Shown: positions 18,152 to 26,991 of the stretch, one piece after another
Layout of the letters: every line of letters begins with the position of its first letter
How positions within the stretch are numbered: position 1 is the first letter of the stretch
NCBI RefSeq assembly: GCF_004362825.1
Contig: NZ_SNXZ01000002.1
Location: 496,001-560,000 of the forward strand
From: Labedaea rhizosphaerae
GTDB taxonomy: Bacteria; Actinomycetota; Actinomycetes; Mycobacteriales; Pseudonocardiaceae
Direction: 5' to 3'
Length of the DNA stretch: 64,000 nt
The notes under the pieces: generated by a model
Databases searched by the model: none
What the model was told of the DNA's origin: nothing
The model's input: the letters and a program-made list of their open reading frames with translations, nothing else
Made by a program: the position numbers and the translations under genes

Positions 18152-18834
18152 CTCGCACTCCCGGAGTCGTTGCGGCGCAAGGTTTCCAACACGAGCTTGC
18201 CGGCCTCGCGGACGTGCTCCTCGCACGCGATCCGCGCACCGTCGGCATCCTCGGCCGTGGCCGCTTCGACGATCCGGCGCAGCTCGGCCAGCGACGCGTC
18301 GGCCCGGCCCGGCGCCTGCAGCGACAGGCCGCGCAGCAACTGGACACGGGCGTGGATGCCACGCAGCATCTGCCGGACCATGGCGTTGCCCGCGCCGTCG
18401 ACCAGCACGTCGTAGAACCGGTCCTTCGCCGCCAGGCGGGCCCGCAGGTCCTGCTGCTCGAACGCCGCGGCGACCCCGTCGAGGGCGGCGACCAGCTCGG
18501 CCCGCTGCTCCTGGCTGGCGCGCTGGGTGAACAGCATGCCGGCCAGCCCCTCCAACGACATCCGGACCTCGTAGAGGGCCTGGGTGTCGGCGGCGGAGAG
18601 CTCGGTCACCACCGGGCCGTGGTTCGCGATGATCGTGATCAGGCCCTCGGACTCGAGCTGGCGGATCGCCTCGCGCACCACGGTCCTGGAAACGCCGAAC
18701 GTCTCGCAGAGCGGCGCCTCCACCAGCCGGTCACCCGGCGCGAAGTCACCGCCGACGATCATGCCCCGCAGTTGCTCCACGACCTGCATCCGCAACGGGG
18801 CCGCGACCCGCGTCACCCCCCGTGCCCCGGCCAC
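18148..18834 (-). CDS. GntR-family (FadR/FCD subfamily) transcriptional regulator
   Basis: 228 residues. The start is GTG at 18834, placed behind GAGAGGAG. An N-terminal winged HTH (residues ~15-75; APGDRLVEAPLCETFGVSR, then VVREAIRQLESEGLI) is followed by an all-helical FCD ligand-binding domain with the characteristic metal/ligand histidines (RFYDVL, IHARV, EEHV). Members of this subfamily are usually repressors relieved by an organic-acid pathway intermediate. It is divergent from the aldehyde dehydrogenase gene at 19006, with a candidate operator between them, and is co-transcribed with the hydrolase. It is the likely regulator of the whole 17291-25488 cluster. Confidence 0.9.
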   Translation of the reverse strand: MAGARGVTRVAAPLRMQVVEQLRGMIVGGDFAPGDRLVEAPLCETFGVSRTVVREAIRQLESEGLITIIANHGPVVTELSAADTQALYEVRMSLEGLAGMLFTQRASQEQRAELVAALDGVAAAFEQQDLRARLAAKDRFYDVLVDGAGNAMVRQMLRGIHARVQLLRGLSLQAPGRADASLAELRRIVEAATAEDADGARIACEEHVREAGKLVLETLRRNDSGSAS

Positions 18835-18967
18835 ATCGCTCCTCTCGCCTGCGGGTGTCACCCGCGATTCTTCCACGCCGTCTCGCTCCACTCCCCGAGG
18901 TCGGACGCCATCCGATCCCGCGTCCCGAGACCAGTCTTCCATTCCCGTCATTCGATGATACTGTCCG

Positions 18968-18985
18968 ACGGTATTACGGTATACG
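18968..18985 (+). promoter_or_regulatory. Candidate GntR operator (CGGTAT direct repeat / GTATAC)
   Basis: ACGGTATTACGGTATACG contains two CGGTAT half-sites 8 bp apart and a GTAT-6-ATAC inverted repeat. It is AT-richer than its surroundings and lies 20-38 bp upstream of the ALDH start, in the divergent promoter region shared with the GntR gene. FCD-type GntR proteins often bind short palindromes with TAC/GTA cores. The assignment is by position and shape only. Confidence 0.45.
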
Positions 18986-19005
18986 AAACCAGCGAGGACC
19001 GCCCG

Positions 19006-20382
19006 ATGCCCATAGCGACCGTGGACCCCACCAGCGGCGAGACCGTCCAGAAGTTCGAGCCGCACGACCCGTCCGAGGTGCAGCGGCGCCTGGCGCGGGC
19101 TCAGCAAGCGTTCGAACACCTCGCGACGACCTCGTTCGCGCAGCGCGCCGGCTGGTTGCGCGCCGCTGCCGACCTGCTGGAGGACGACCTGGCCACCGCG
19201 GCCGACATGCTCGTCACGGAGATGGGCAAGCCGATCGCGCAGGCCGAGGCCGAGGTTCGCAAGTGCGCCAAGGCAATGCGGTTCTACGCCGAGCACGCCG
19301 AGGCGTTCCTCGCCGACGAGCCGCTGGCCGCACCCGAGTCGGTCGGCGCCCGCCGCGCGAGCGCCGGGTACCGGCCGCTCGGCGTGATCCTCGCCGTGAT
19401 GCCGTGGAACTACCCGCTGTGGCAGGTCGTGCGGTTCGCCGCGCCCGCGCTGATGGCGGGCAACGCCGGCCTGCTGAAGCACGCCTCGAACGTGCCCAGG
19501 GCGGCGCTCTACCTCGACACCCTGTTCGAGCGCGGCGGTTTCCCCGCCGGTGCCTTCTCGACGCTGCTCATCGGCGCCGGTGACGTCGACGCGGTCATCC
19601 GCGACCCGCGGGTGCGGGCCGTGACGCTCACCGGTTCCGAGCCCGCGGGCCGGGCGGTCGCGGCGACGGCCGGTGCCGTGGTGAAGAAGACCGTGCTGGA
19701 ACTGGGCGGTTCGGATCCGTTCGTCGTCATGCCATCCGCGGACGTCGCGAAGGCGGCCGAGGTCGCCGTGCGGGCGCGGGTCCAGAACAACGGCCAGTCC
19801 TGCATCGCGGCGAAGCGGTTCATCGTCCACACCGACGTCTACGACGAGTTCGCCACGGTGTTCGCGCAGCGGATGTCGGCCCTCGTGGTCGGCGATCCGC
19901 GCGACCGGGCCACCGACGTCGGCCCACTCGCGACCGAAGGCACCCGCCGCGACCTGGCCGAGCTGGTCGACGACGCGGTCGCCCGGGGCGCCGAGGTGCT
20001 CACCGGCGGCTCGGCGCCCGACCGGCCCGGCTGGTTCTACCAGCCGACCGTGCTGGCCGGCCTCACCCCCGACATGCGCATCGTCACCGAGGAGACGTTC
20101 GGCCCGGTGGCCTCGCTGTACCGGGCCACGGACCGGGAGGACGCGCTGCGGATCGCCAACGGGACCGACTTCGGGTTGTCCAGTGCCGTGTGGACGGACG
20201 ACGCCGAGGAGGCGGACTGGTTCGTCCGGCACCTGGACGCAGGCGCGGTGTTCGTCAACGGGATGACCACGTCCTACCCGGAACTGCCCTTCGGGGGCAT
20301 CAAGAACTCCGGCTACGGCCGGGAACTCGCCGCCGCGGGGATCCGCGAGTTCTGCAACCTCAAGACCGCCTGGCGCGGCTGA
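19006..20382 (+). CDS. NAD(P)-dependent aldehyde dehydrogenase, succinate-semialdehyde dehydrogenase type
   Basis: 458 residues. The ATG at 19006 is preceded by GCGAGGA. Catalytic residues are visible: general base Glu232 in LELGGSDPF and nucleophile Cys266 in NNGQSCIAAKRF. The fold signature MPWNYPLWQV and the C-terminal PFGGIKNSGYGRE are also present. The sequence is closest in style to the short GabD-type succinate-semialdehyde dehydrogenases, which oxidise a semialdehyde to the acid with NAD(P)+. As first gene of the plus-strand operon it probably oxidises a small semialdehyde released by the pathway. The long open frame upstream of 19006 is antisense to the GntR gene and is not used. Confidence 0.92.
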   Translation: MPIATVDPTSGETVQKFEPHDPSEVQRRLARAQQAFEHLATTSFAQRAGWLRAAADLLEDDLATAADMLVTEMGKPIAQAEAEVRKCAKAMRFYAEHAEAFLADEPLAAPESVGARRASAGYRPLGVILAVMPWNYPLWQVVRFAAPALMAGNAGLLKHASNVPRAALYLDTLFERGGFPAGAFSTLLIGAGDVDAVIRDPRVRAVTLTGSEPAGRAVAATAGAVVKKTVLELGGSDPFVVMPSADVAKAAEVAVRARVQNNGQSCIAAKRFIVHTDVYDEFATVFAQRMSALVVGDPRDRATDVGPLATEGTRRDLAELVDDAVARGAEVLTGGSAPDRPGWFYQPTVLAGLTPDMRIVTEETFGPVASLYRATDREDALRIANGTDFGLSSAVWTDDAEEADWFVRHLDAGAVFVNGMTTSYPELPFGGIKNSGYGRELAAAGIREFCNLKTAWRG

Positions 20383-20413
20383 GTCCTCTTAGGATTGACA
20401 TAGGGAGCCAGCA

Positions 20414-21811
20414 ATGACGCTGCACGACACGAACGCCGACCGGGGTGTCGACGTCTCGGTGGGGCAACTGCTCCGCGCCCTGGACCGCTCGAGAATGACC
20501 GCCAAGCACGTCGGCCTGTACGTCGTGAGCGCCTTGGGGCACTTCTTCGACGGCTACGACGTCCAGGTCATCGGCGTGATCCTGCCCGCGATCACCCTCG
20601 CGTTCCACCTGCCCGCGGGCCAGGCCGGCGTGCTCGGGTCGAGCACCGCGTTCGGCATGTTGTTCGGCGCGATCTGCGTCGGCTTCGTGTCCGACCGGAT
20701 CGGCCGCAAGTCGGCGCTCATGCTCGCGCTGGGCGTGTTCGCGCTCTTCAGCCTGCTGTCGGCGTTCCCGCCGAACTTCGGGTGGCTGGTCACCTTCCGC
20801 GTCCTGACCGGCGTCGGCCTGGGTGCCGAAGTGGTGACGATGTACGCCTACATCTCCGAGTTCCTGCCCGCGCGGTTGCGCGGGACGCTGCTGACCACGA
20901 GTTCGATGTTCTGGCAGCTCGCGTCGGTCGTCGCCGCGGTGCTCGCGATCGTCGTCGTGCCCGCGTTCGGCTGGCAGGGCATGTTCGTCATCGGTGCGCT
21001 GCCCGCCGTCGTCGTGGTGGTCATCTGGCGGATGCTGCCCGAGTCGGTGCGGTTCCTGGTGGCCCACGACAAGCTGTCCGACGCCACGCGGATCGTCCGT
21101 GACCTGTCCAGTGTGGACCCGAAGGACGTGCCGGCCGACACCGACACCAAGGCGGCGGCCGAGACGGCGGAGAGCGTGAAGCAGCTGTCGGTGAGCGACC
21201 TGTTCCGCGGCAAGTTCGCCCGGCTGACCCCGGGTGTCTGGCTCATCCAGTTCTTCAACGGGTTCGTGTTGTTCTCCATCGTGACCTGGCTGCCGTCCAT
21301 CCTGGTGGCCAAGGGGTTCACCTTCGTCCACTCCCTGCTCTACGTCGCGGTGATCGTGGGCGTCGGTGCCTTCGGCAACGTCGGGGCCGGGCTGGTGCTC
21401 AACCGGATCGGGCGGCGCAAGGCGATGCTGCTGTTCTTCGTGCTGGGCGGCATCACGCTGATGATCTGGGGCGTGCAGTCGACCGGCGTCGGCATCCTCG
21501 TCCTCGGCGCCATCTCCAGCTTCTTCATCTACGGCGTCAGCGGCGCCGTCTACACCTACACCAGCGAGATCTACCCGACGACCCTGCGCGCCACCGGCAC
21601 CGGCTGGTCGGGCGGGGCGCAGCGGGTCGGCGCGATCGTGGCGCCGTCGGTGATCGGCTGGATGATCGGCTCGCACCTGCCCATCATCAGCGTGTTCATC
21701 CTGCTCGCCGTCGGCTTCATCGTTGCCGCCGTCGCCGTCTTGTTCCTCACCCACGAGACCGGCTCGCGCACCCTGGAGGAGATCGAGGCCTCGGTCATCG
21801 CGACCCGGTGA
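20414..21811 (+). CDS. MFS transporter, AAHS-like (aromatic acid/sugar-acid:H+ symporter type)
   Basis: 465 residues with 12 predicted membrane helices. The DGYD motif in helix 1 (HFFDGYDVQVIG), the loop 2-3 motif GFVSDRIGRKSA and the TSEIYPTTLRATGTG motif of the second half place it with the metabolite:H+ symporter / AAHS group, which imports organic and aromatic acids. A ribosome site AGGGAG lies 8 nt before the ATG. It sits between ALDH and the downstream enzymes and is the probable uptake system for the substrate of this cluster. Confidence 0.9.
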   Translation: MTLHDTNADRGVDVSVGQLLRALDRSRMTAKHVGLYVVSALGHFFDGYDVQVIGVILPAITLAFHLPAGQAGVLGSSTAFGMLFGAICVGFVSDRIGRKSALMLALGVFALFSLLSAFPPNFGWLVTFRVLTGVGLGAEVVTMYAYISEFLPARLRGTLLTTSSMFWQLASVVAAVLAIVVVPAFGWQGMFVIGALPAVVVVVIWRMLPESVRFLVAHDKLSDATRIVRDLSSVDPKDVPADTDTKAAAETAESVKQLSVSDLFRGKFARLTPGVWLIQFFNGFVLFSIVTWLPSILVAKGFTFVHSLLYVAVIVGVGAFGNVGAGLVLNRIGRRKAMLLFFVLGGITLMIWGVQSTGVGILVLGAISSFFIYGVSGAVYTYTSEIYPTTLRATGTGWSGGAQRVGAIVAPSVIGWMIGSHLPIISVFILLAVGFIVAAVAVLFLTHETGSRTLEEIEASVIATR

Positions 21812-21846
21812 CCGATGTGATCAACACAGCAAACCATGGAGGAGAT

Positions 21847-22224
21847 GTGACCGAATCGATGGCCGCGCGGGGCGACCGGATCCGGCGCGAAGTGCTGGGG
21901 GACGAGCACGTCGACCGGTCGAACCAGAACGCGAGCCCGTTCAGCAAACCCGTCCAGGACCTCGTGACGGAGTACTGCTGGGGCGTGGCCTGGGGCGACG
22001 ACACGCTCGACCGCAAGACGCGCAGCCTGTTGAACATCGTCATGATGGTGGCGCTGAACCGCAGGCACGAGCTCGAGCTGCACACCAAAGGGGCGCTGCG
22101 CAACGGGGTCAGCCCCGAGGAGATCCAGGCCGCGTTGATCCAGGCCACGATCTACTGCGGCGTGCCGGCCGGGATGGAGGGCTTCCGCGCCGCGGCGAGC
22201 GTGGTCGACGAGGAAGGGCGATGA
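21847..22224 (+). CDS. Carboxymuconolactone decarboxylase family protein
   Basis: 125 residues with the CMD/AhpD-like core (RSLLNIVMMVALNRRHELEL, then ALRNGVSPEEIQAALIQATI). The sequence resembles PcaC, which decarboxylates gamma-carboxymuconolactone. The GTG at 21847 is preferred, because GGAGGAG stands 2-3 nt before ATGTG and gives the family's usual length; an earlier in-frame GTG at 21808 overlaps the MFS stop. No CxxC pair is present, so a peroxidase role is unlikely. It points to a cyclic or lactone intermediate in the pathway. Confidence 0.85.
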   Translation: MTESMAARGDRIRREVLGDEHVDRSNQNASPFSKPVQDLVTEYCWGVAWGDDTLDRKTRSLLNIVMMVALNRRHELELHTKGALRNGVSPEEIQAALIQATIYCGVPAGMEGFRAAASVVDEEGR

Positions 22225-23111
22225 CCGACGCGAACCACCGCAGAGTGGGGCTGATCGGAGTCGGCAACATGGGTGGCCGGATCGGCAAGCGCTTGCACGA
22301 CACCGGCATCGAGATCGTCGGCTACCACCGCGAGACTGAGAAGGTCCGGAGGTGGGGCCTCGAACCCGTGGGCTCTGTGCGGGAGCTGGCCGAGTCGGTG
22401 GACGTGGTTCTGTTGTGCCTGCCGGATTCGCCGGTCGTGGAGTCCGTCGTGGACGAACTGCTCCCGTTCACGCGGGCGGGGCAGGTGATCGTCGACGCCA
22501 CGTCGGCGCTGCCGCAGTCGACCCAGGCCTTGGCGGCCGCGGCGGCGGAACGCGGCGTGGACTACGTGGACGCTCCGGTGTCCGGTGGCGCCCGCTCGGC
22601 ACCGAAGGGCGAGCTGACCGTCATGGTCGGCGGCGCCCCCGAGGTCGTGGCGCGCGTGCGGTGGTTGTTCGAGGCGATCGCGTCGAGCATCCACCTGATG
22701 GGTCCCGTCGGCTCCGGTCACCTGACCAAGATCCTCAACAACTTCCTCAACGCCGTGTCCCTGGCCGCCACCAGCGAGGTGATGGTCGCCGGACGGGCCG
22801 CGGGCCTGGACGTGCACGCGCTGCTGGACGTGCTGTCGGTCTCCAGCGGACGCAACTACGCGGTGGAGACCCGCTTCCCGTCGATCATCGAAGGCAACTA
22901 CCTGGAAGGGGGCATCACGGTCGACCTCATGATCAAGGACGTGGTGTCCTATTTGGACCAGGTGACCCGCCTGCACGCCGTGTCCCCGGCCGGTTCCGGG
23001 GTGCTCTCGGCGTTCCGGCTGGCCTCGACCCTCGGCTACGGCGACCAGATCAACAACCGGGTCGTCGACGCCATCGGGGACGCGGCCGGCGGCGTCCGCC
23101 TGCACAGCTGA
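22221..23111 (+). CDS. Beta-hydroxyacid dehydrogenase (3-hydroxyisobutyrate / tartronate-semialdehyde reductase family), copy 1
   Basis: 296 residues, ATG overlapping the previous stop by 4 bp. It carries the Rossmann motif GLIGVGNMGGRIG at ~10-22, the substrate-binding DAPVSGGARSAPKGELTVMVGG region (in parts, ~120-141) and the catalytic Lys in GSGHLTKILNN. These define the NAD(P)-dependent beta-hydroxyacid dehydrogenase family, which interconverts short 3-hydroxyacids and semialdehydes. The adjacent ALDH suggests a hydroxyacid -> semialdehyde -> acid sequence. Confidence 0.9.
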   Translation: MTDANHRRVGLIGVGNMGGRIGKRLHDTGIEIVGYHRETEKVRRWGLEPVGSVRELAESVDVVLLCLPDSPVVESVVDELLPFTRAGQVIVDATSALPQSTQALAAAAAERGVDYVDAPVSGGARSAPKGELTVMVGGAPEVVARVRWLFEAIASSIHLMGPVGSGHLTKILNNFLNAVSLAATSEVMVAGRAAGLDVHALLDVLSVSSGRNYAVETRFPSIIEGNYLEGGITVDLMIKDVVSYLDQVTRLHAVSPAGSGVLSAFRLASTLGYGDQINNRVVDAIGDAAGGVRLHS

Positions 23112-23129
23112 ATCCAAGGAAGGAATTTC

Positions 23130-23840
23130 ATGCCAGTCACGCAGAACGTGCTCGGCGACGGTGTCGCGGAGATCGTGTTGTCGCCCGGCGAGGACGGCAC
23201 CGGGCCGGCCGTGACCACCGCGGAGATCCGCGAGCTGCGGTCGTACGTGTTCGACGCGCACCGCGACGAGCGCCGGGTCACGCTCATCCGCCAGTCCGGC
23301 CCCGACTTCTGCCTGGGCCGGGTGCCGGACGCCGACGAGCACGGCGAGCCGGCGATCTACCAGCTGCTGGCGTCCACAACGGACTTGTGGGCGAAGGTGC
23401 CCGGCATCACCGTGGCCGCGGCGTCGGGCCGGGTGCAGGGCTTCGGCGTGGGCTTCGTGATGCAGGCCGACATCAGCGTGGTGGCCGACGCGACGACGTT
23501 CCGCTTCCCGGAGATCGAGGCCGGTTTCGCCCCGTCGATCGTGGCGGCGTGGCTGGCCCGCCGGGTGGGGTGGCAGACCGCGGCCCCCTGGCTGCTGACC
23601 GCGATGCCGGTGCCCGCCGCGATCGCCCTGCGCAACGGCCTGGTGAGCGAGACCGCCGCCGATCCGGATGCCCGCGCCCGCGAGTTCACCGAGACCCTCC
23701 TCGGCCTGGACGACTACTCGTTGCGGGAATGCAAGCGGTTCGGTCGCATGGCCGAGGACCTGCCGCGCGAGGCCTGGGTGTCGACGGCGGTCGACTCGCT
23801 CGTGCGCCAGCACGTGCAGGCGGTGGAGAACAAGAAGTGA
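23130..23840 (+). CDS. Enoyl-CoA hydratase/isomerase (crotonase) family protein
   Basis: 236 residues with ribosome site AAGGAAGG before the ATG. The crotonase fold is recognisable from VTLIRQSGPDFCLGR, the oxyanion segment SGRVQGFGVGFVMQADISV (normally GxAxGGG) and FRFPEIEAGFAPSI. The usual Glu pair of hydratases is only partly matched, so hydratase, isomerase or ring hydrolase activity are all possible. It is embedded in the catabolic operon and implies a CoA-ester or dienoyl-type intermediate. Confidence 0.8.
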   Translation: MPVTQNVLGDGVAEIVLSPGEDGTGPAVTTAEIRELRSYVFDAHRDERRVTLIRQSGPDFCLGRVPDADEHGEPAIYQLLASTTDLWAKVPGITVAAASGRVQGFGVGFVMQADISVVADATTFRFPEIEAGFAPSIVAAWLARRVGWQTAAPWLLTAMPVPAAIALRNGLVSETAADPDARAREFTETLLGLDDYSLRECKRFGRMAEDLPREAWVSTAVDSLVRQHVQAVENKK

Positions 23841-24580
23841 CGGACTGGACGGTCACCCCGCTGCACGTGGGCACGCTGCACCGCAAGCGGCGCAACTTCC
23901 TCTACCTGGCCGGTGGCGACGAACCGATCGACGTGCCGGTGCTGATCTTCCTGCTGGAGCGCGGCGGTCAGCGGCTGCTGGTCGACTCCGGGTGCAGCGA
24001 CCCGGCCACCACGACGCAGCACCAGCCGTTCGAGCGCCCGGACGAACTGCACCCGCTGGCCGTGCTGGCCGCGCGCGGCATCGAGCTCGGCTCGATCGAC
24101 GCCGTGATCACCACGCACCTGCACTGGGACCACGCGTCGGGCAACCACCTGTTCCCGGACGCCGAGTTGTTCGTGCAGCGGGCCGAACTGGAGTACGCCC
24201 GCGCCCCGATCCAGTGGCACGCCGAGTCCTACGAAATCCACAACCCACGCCGGGACACCGACTGGGCGCTGGACCGCTACACCACCGTCGAGGACGGTGC
24301 CACGATCTCCGGGGGTGTGACCGTGCTGCTGACGCCCGGTCACACCCCCGGCATCCAGGCGGTGCTCGTGGAAACGGCGTCCGGCCTGGTCGTGCTGCCC
24401 GGCGACAACGTCCCGACCTACGACAACTGGGCCGGCCGCCCGCCGGAGTGGACGCACATCGCGGCCACCAACCACTACGACCTCGGTGCCTACGAGAAGT
24501 CGTTGCGGCGCCTGGAGGAAACCGGCGGCCGGATCGTCCCGTCGCACGACTTCCGCGTGCTGGAGGAGGAGAAGCCGTGA
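23837..24580 (+). CDS. MBL-fold hydrolase, N-acyl-homoserine-lactonase-like
   Basis: 247 residues, GTG overlapping the upstream stop (GTGA). The metallo-beta-lactamase motifs are complete: HLHWDHASG (HxHxDH) near residue 94, His in LTPGHTPG, Asp in LPGDNV and a C-terminal His in IVPSHDF. The layout resembles AHL lactonases and other dinuclear-zinc lactone hydrolases. In this operon a lactone ring-opening role fits better than quorum quenching; this is inference from context. Confidence 0.85.
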   Translation: MTDWTVTPLHVGTLHRKRRNFLYLAGGDEPIDVPVLIFLLERGGQRLLVDSGCSDPATTTQHQPFERPDELHPLAVLAARGIELGSIDAVITTHLHWDHASGNHLFPDAELFVQRAELEYARAPIQWHAESYEIHNPRRDTDWALDRYTTVEDGATISGGVTVLLTPGHTPGIQAVLVETASGLVVLPGDNVPTYDNWAGRPPEWTHIAATNHYDLGAYEKSLRRLEETGGRIVPSHDFRVLEEEKP

Positions 24581-25488
24581 GTGTCGCGTTCGTCGGACTG
24601 GGGAAACTCGGGCACCTGCTGGTCGGGCACCTGGTGCCGGTCGCCCGCGAACGCGGCATCGAGGTCGGAGTCCTGGACATCGACCCCGAGGTGACCGCAC
24701 GCGTGGCCTCCGACACCGGGGCCACCGCCCTGACGTCACTGCGCGGGTTCACCGGTGTGCTCGCCCTGTGCGTCACCAACGCGGACGCGGTCCGCTCGGT
24801 GATCGACGACGCGATCGAGTGCGGCGTGGTCGTGGACGGGTCGGTGGTGCTCGACTTCTCCAGCGTCCCACCGGAGTTCGCGATCGAGCAGGCGGACCGG
24901 CTGGCCGCCCTCGGCGCCAGCTACCTGGACGTCCCGCTGACCGGCGCGATCCCCGCGGCCGTCACGGGCGAGATGATCGCGATGGCCGGTGGCGACCGGG
25001 ACGCGCTGGACACCGTGTCGTGGATCGCGGAATCGTTCTGCAGCAAGGTCGTGTGGACCGGGGCGTCCGGCAACGGCGCCCTGCTCAAGACGATCAACAA
25101 CTGGATCGGCAACACCGCCGCGGTGGCCGCGATGGAGGGCATCGTCATCCTGCGACGGGCGGGGCTGTCCAACGAGGCGATCCTGGAGGTGCTCAACGCG
25201 GGACCGGCCGTGACCTACTTCTCCGCCAAGCGGTACCCGCGTTACCTGGCCGACCGCGAGGCCTTCTCCGGGGCCGAACTGGGTCTGGCCACGAAGGACC
25301 TGCACATCGCCGCCGAGGCGGCCAACGCCGCGGGCGCCACGCCCGTGCTGAGCATGCTCGCCAAAGACCTCTGGCAGGGCGCCGTCACCAAATACGGCAG
25401 ACACGGCGACATGCTGCGCATGCTGGACTACATCAGCCGGTCGACGTTCGGCGCCTCGTGGGAGGAGATCGACGGCTCCGAGCGTTGA
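24577..25488 (+). CDS. Beta-hydroxyacid dehydrogenase family protein, copy 2
   Basis: 303 residues, GTG overlapping the MBL stop by 4 bp. The Rossmann motif is VAFVGLGKLGHLL, the substrate loop reads DVPLTGAIPAAVTGEM and the catalytic Lys is in GNGALLKTINN. It is clearly diverged from copy 1 in the same operon (GKLG versus GNMG), so it probably acts on a different substrate or stereoisomer. It is the last gene of the cluster; no clear terminator hairpin follows. Confidence 0.87.
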   Translation: MSVAFVGLGKLGHLLVGHLVPVARERGIEVGVLDIDPEVTARVASDTGATALTSLRGFTGVLALCVTNADAVRSVIDDAIECGVVVDGSVVLDFSSVPPEFAIEQADRLAALGASYLDVPLTGAIPAAVTGEMIAMAGGDRDALDTVSWIAESFCSKVVWTGASGNGALLKTINNWIGNTAAVAAMEGIVILRRAGLSNEAILEVLNAGPAVTYFSAKRYPRYLADREAFSGAELGLATKDLHIAAEAANAAGATPVLSMLAKDLWQGAVTKYGRHGDMLRMLDYISRSTFGASWEEIDGSER

Positions 25489-25499
25489 GTTCGCCGTGG

Positions 25500-25690
25500 C
25501 ACAACGTGTAGGTCCGTCCAGCACGCCGCGGATGCGCGCGCCAACGTCTGGCGGTGTCCCGATGCCAGCCCGTCGGATGCGTCGGCGGCCGCGGGGGGCG
25601 TCATCGTGCCGAGCAGCGCGACCGCGGCCAGGCCCGCCAGTACCCATCGTGGTCGTATGGGACCTCCCCGCCCTGGCATCCGCCGAACGG
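25500..25690 (-). pseudogene. Orphan signal-peptide fragment
   Basis: The minus strand encodes RPRWVLAGLAAVALLGTM followed by TPPAAADASDG, a convincing Sec signal peptide with cleavage site. The frame then gives only ~30 unrecognised residues and runs into the antisense of the dehydrogenase gene. It looks like the 5' remnant of a secreted-protein gene that has lost its body, or a chance open frame. Confidence 0.3.
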
Positions 25691-25761
25691 GGCTCTCGAT
25701 CCACAGCGAACACACAGCTTCCAGCTAGGAAATTGCTAAACAGCGGCAAGAGGGTTGCCGC

Positions 25762-26991
25762 ATGAGGCGGGTGCGTTTTTCCAAAGCTTGGCTGGTCAAC
25801 GGGATCCTGGTCGTGGTGCTCGTCGCCGCGGGATTCGTCGCTTACGAGGCGTTCGCGCCGGATTCGACCACGGCACAAGCACAAACGCGCAGCACTCCGG
25901 TGCGGCGCGCCACGGTCACCGAGACCGTGTCCGCGTCCGGCACGCTGGCCAGCACCTACACCGGCGCGGCCGACTTCGCCGGGTCGGGCGAGGTCACGGC
26001 GATCGACGTCAAGGTCGGCCAGGTGGTCAGCAAGGGCCAGAAGCTCGCCACCCTGGACCGCACGCAGGCCACCCAGCAACTCGAGGTGGCCAACGCGAAT
26101 CTCGCGGCCGCCGACGAAGACCTGGCCAACGCCAACTCGACGCCCGCCACCGGCCAGCAGCAGCAAAATGCGACGAGCACGACGTCGCTGCAAGCCAAAG
26201 TGGACCAAGCGCGACTGGACGTGCAAACCGCGCAAACCGCGCTCGACAACACGGTCCTCAAAGCGCCCGGCGCGGGCACGGTGACCGCGATCAACGGCGC
26301 GGTCGGCCAGCCGGCCTCAAGCGGATCGTCCGCCAGCAGCCAGGCCACGACCGGCAGCCAGTCCGGTCAGAGCGCGAGCGGCAGCGGTTCCGCGTCCTCG
26401 TCGAGCAGCAGCGGGTTCATCGTCATCACCAACCTGAAAGCCCTCGTGGTGGACACCTCGGTCGCCGAGATCGACGTGAGCAAGGTCAAGGCGGGCCAGA
26501 CGGCCACCGTGACGCTGAACGCGTTGCCGGACGACCCCGTCCAGGCCAAGGTGTCCTCGGTGGACCTCACGCCGACCACCAGCGGCAGTGTCGTCTCCTA
26601 TGGCGCGAAGCTCACCTTGACCAACCCGCCGAAGGACCTCCGGCCCGGCCAGACCGCCAGCGTCGTGATCACCGTCGCCGAAGCGCGGAACGCGCTGACC
26701 GTCCCGGCCGCCGCGGTGCAGACCACCGGTGACACCAGCACGGTGACCGTCGTGGAGAACGGCCGGGACGTGCCGCGCCAGGTGCAGGTCGGACTCCGAG
26801 GCGAGTCGACCGTGCAGATCACTTCGGGGCTGACCGAAGGTGAGAACGTCGTGCTCACGGCCACCGCCGCGACCGGCACCCAGCGCGGTGGCGGCGGCGC
26901 GGCCGGCGGCGGCTTCCCCGGCGGCGGGACCGGTGGCTTCGGCGGTGGCTTCGGCGGTGGCGGCGGCCGTGGCGCGGGCGGTGGCCGCTGA
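25762..26991 (+). CDS. Efflux periplasmic-adaptor-like (HlyD/MacA) membrane fusion protein
   Basis: 409 residues. One N-terminal membrane helix (residues 9-27) is followed by a biotinyl-lipoyl-like region (VTAIDVKVGQVVSKGQKLATL), a coiled coil with a Gln/Asn-rich insert (TGQQQQNATSTTS) and the second lipoyl half (LDNTVLKAPGAGTVTAI). A Ser/Gly-rich linker, a beta-barrel domain (KVKAGQTATVTLNAL) and a Gly-rich tail of ~40 residues complete it. In Gram-positive bacteria such adaptors work with MacB-type ABC proteins to export peptides or lipophilic compounds. The ATPase gene begins on its stop codon overlap. Confidence 0.85.
   Translation: MRRVRFSKAWLVNGILVVVLVAAGFVAYEAFAPDSTTAQAQTRSTPVRRATVTETVSASGTLASTYTGAADFAGSGEVTAIDVKVGQVVSKGQKLATLDRTQATQQLEVANANLAAADEDLANANSTPATGQQQQNATSTTSLQAKVDQARLDVQTAQTALDNTVLKAPGAGTVTAINGAVGQPASSGSSASSQATTGSQSGQSASGSGSASSSSSSGFIVITNLKALVVDTSVAEIDVSKVKAGQTATVTLNALPDDPVQAKVSSVDLTPTTSGSVVSYGAKLTLTNPPKDLRPGQTASVVITVAEARNALTVPAAAVQTTGDTSTVTVVENGRDVPRQVQVGLRGESTVQITSGLTEGENVVLTATAATGTQRGGGGAAGGGFPGGGTGGFGGGFGGGGGRGAGGGR

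Noticed and set aside
18835-20232. Minus-strand open frame extending the GntR gene upstream through the ALDH gene
   Set aside because: It is antisense to the ALDH, lacks domain similarity before residue ~465, and the GTG at 18834 has a proper ribosome site.
20360-21754. Long minus-strand frame opposite the MFS gene (Asp/His/Arg/Gln-rich)
   Set aside because: The composition is typical of antisense of GC-rich membrane-protein genes; the plus strand encodes a complete MFS transporter.
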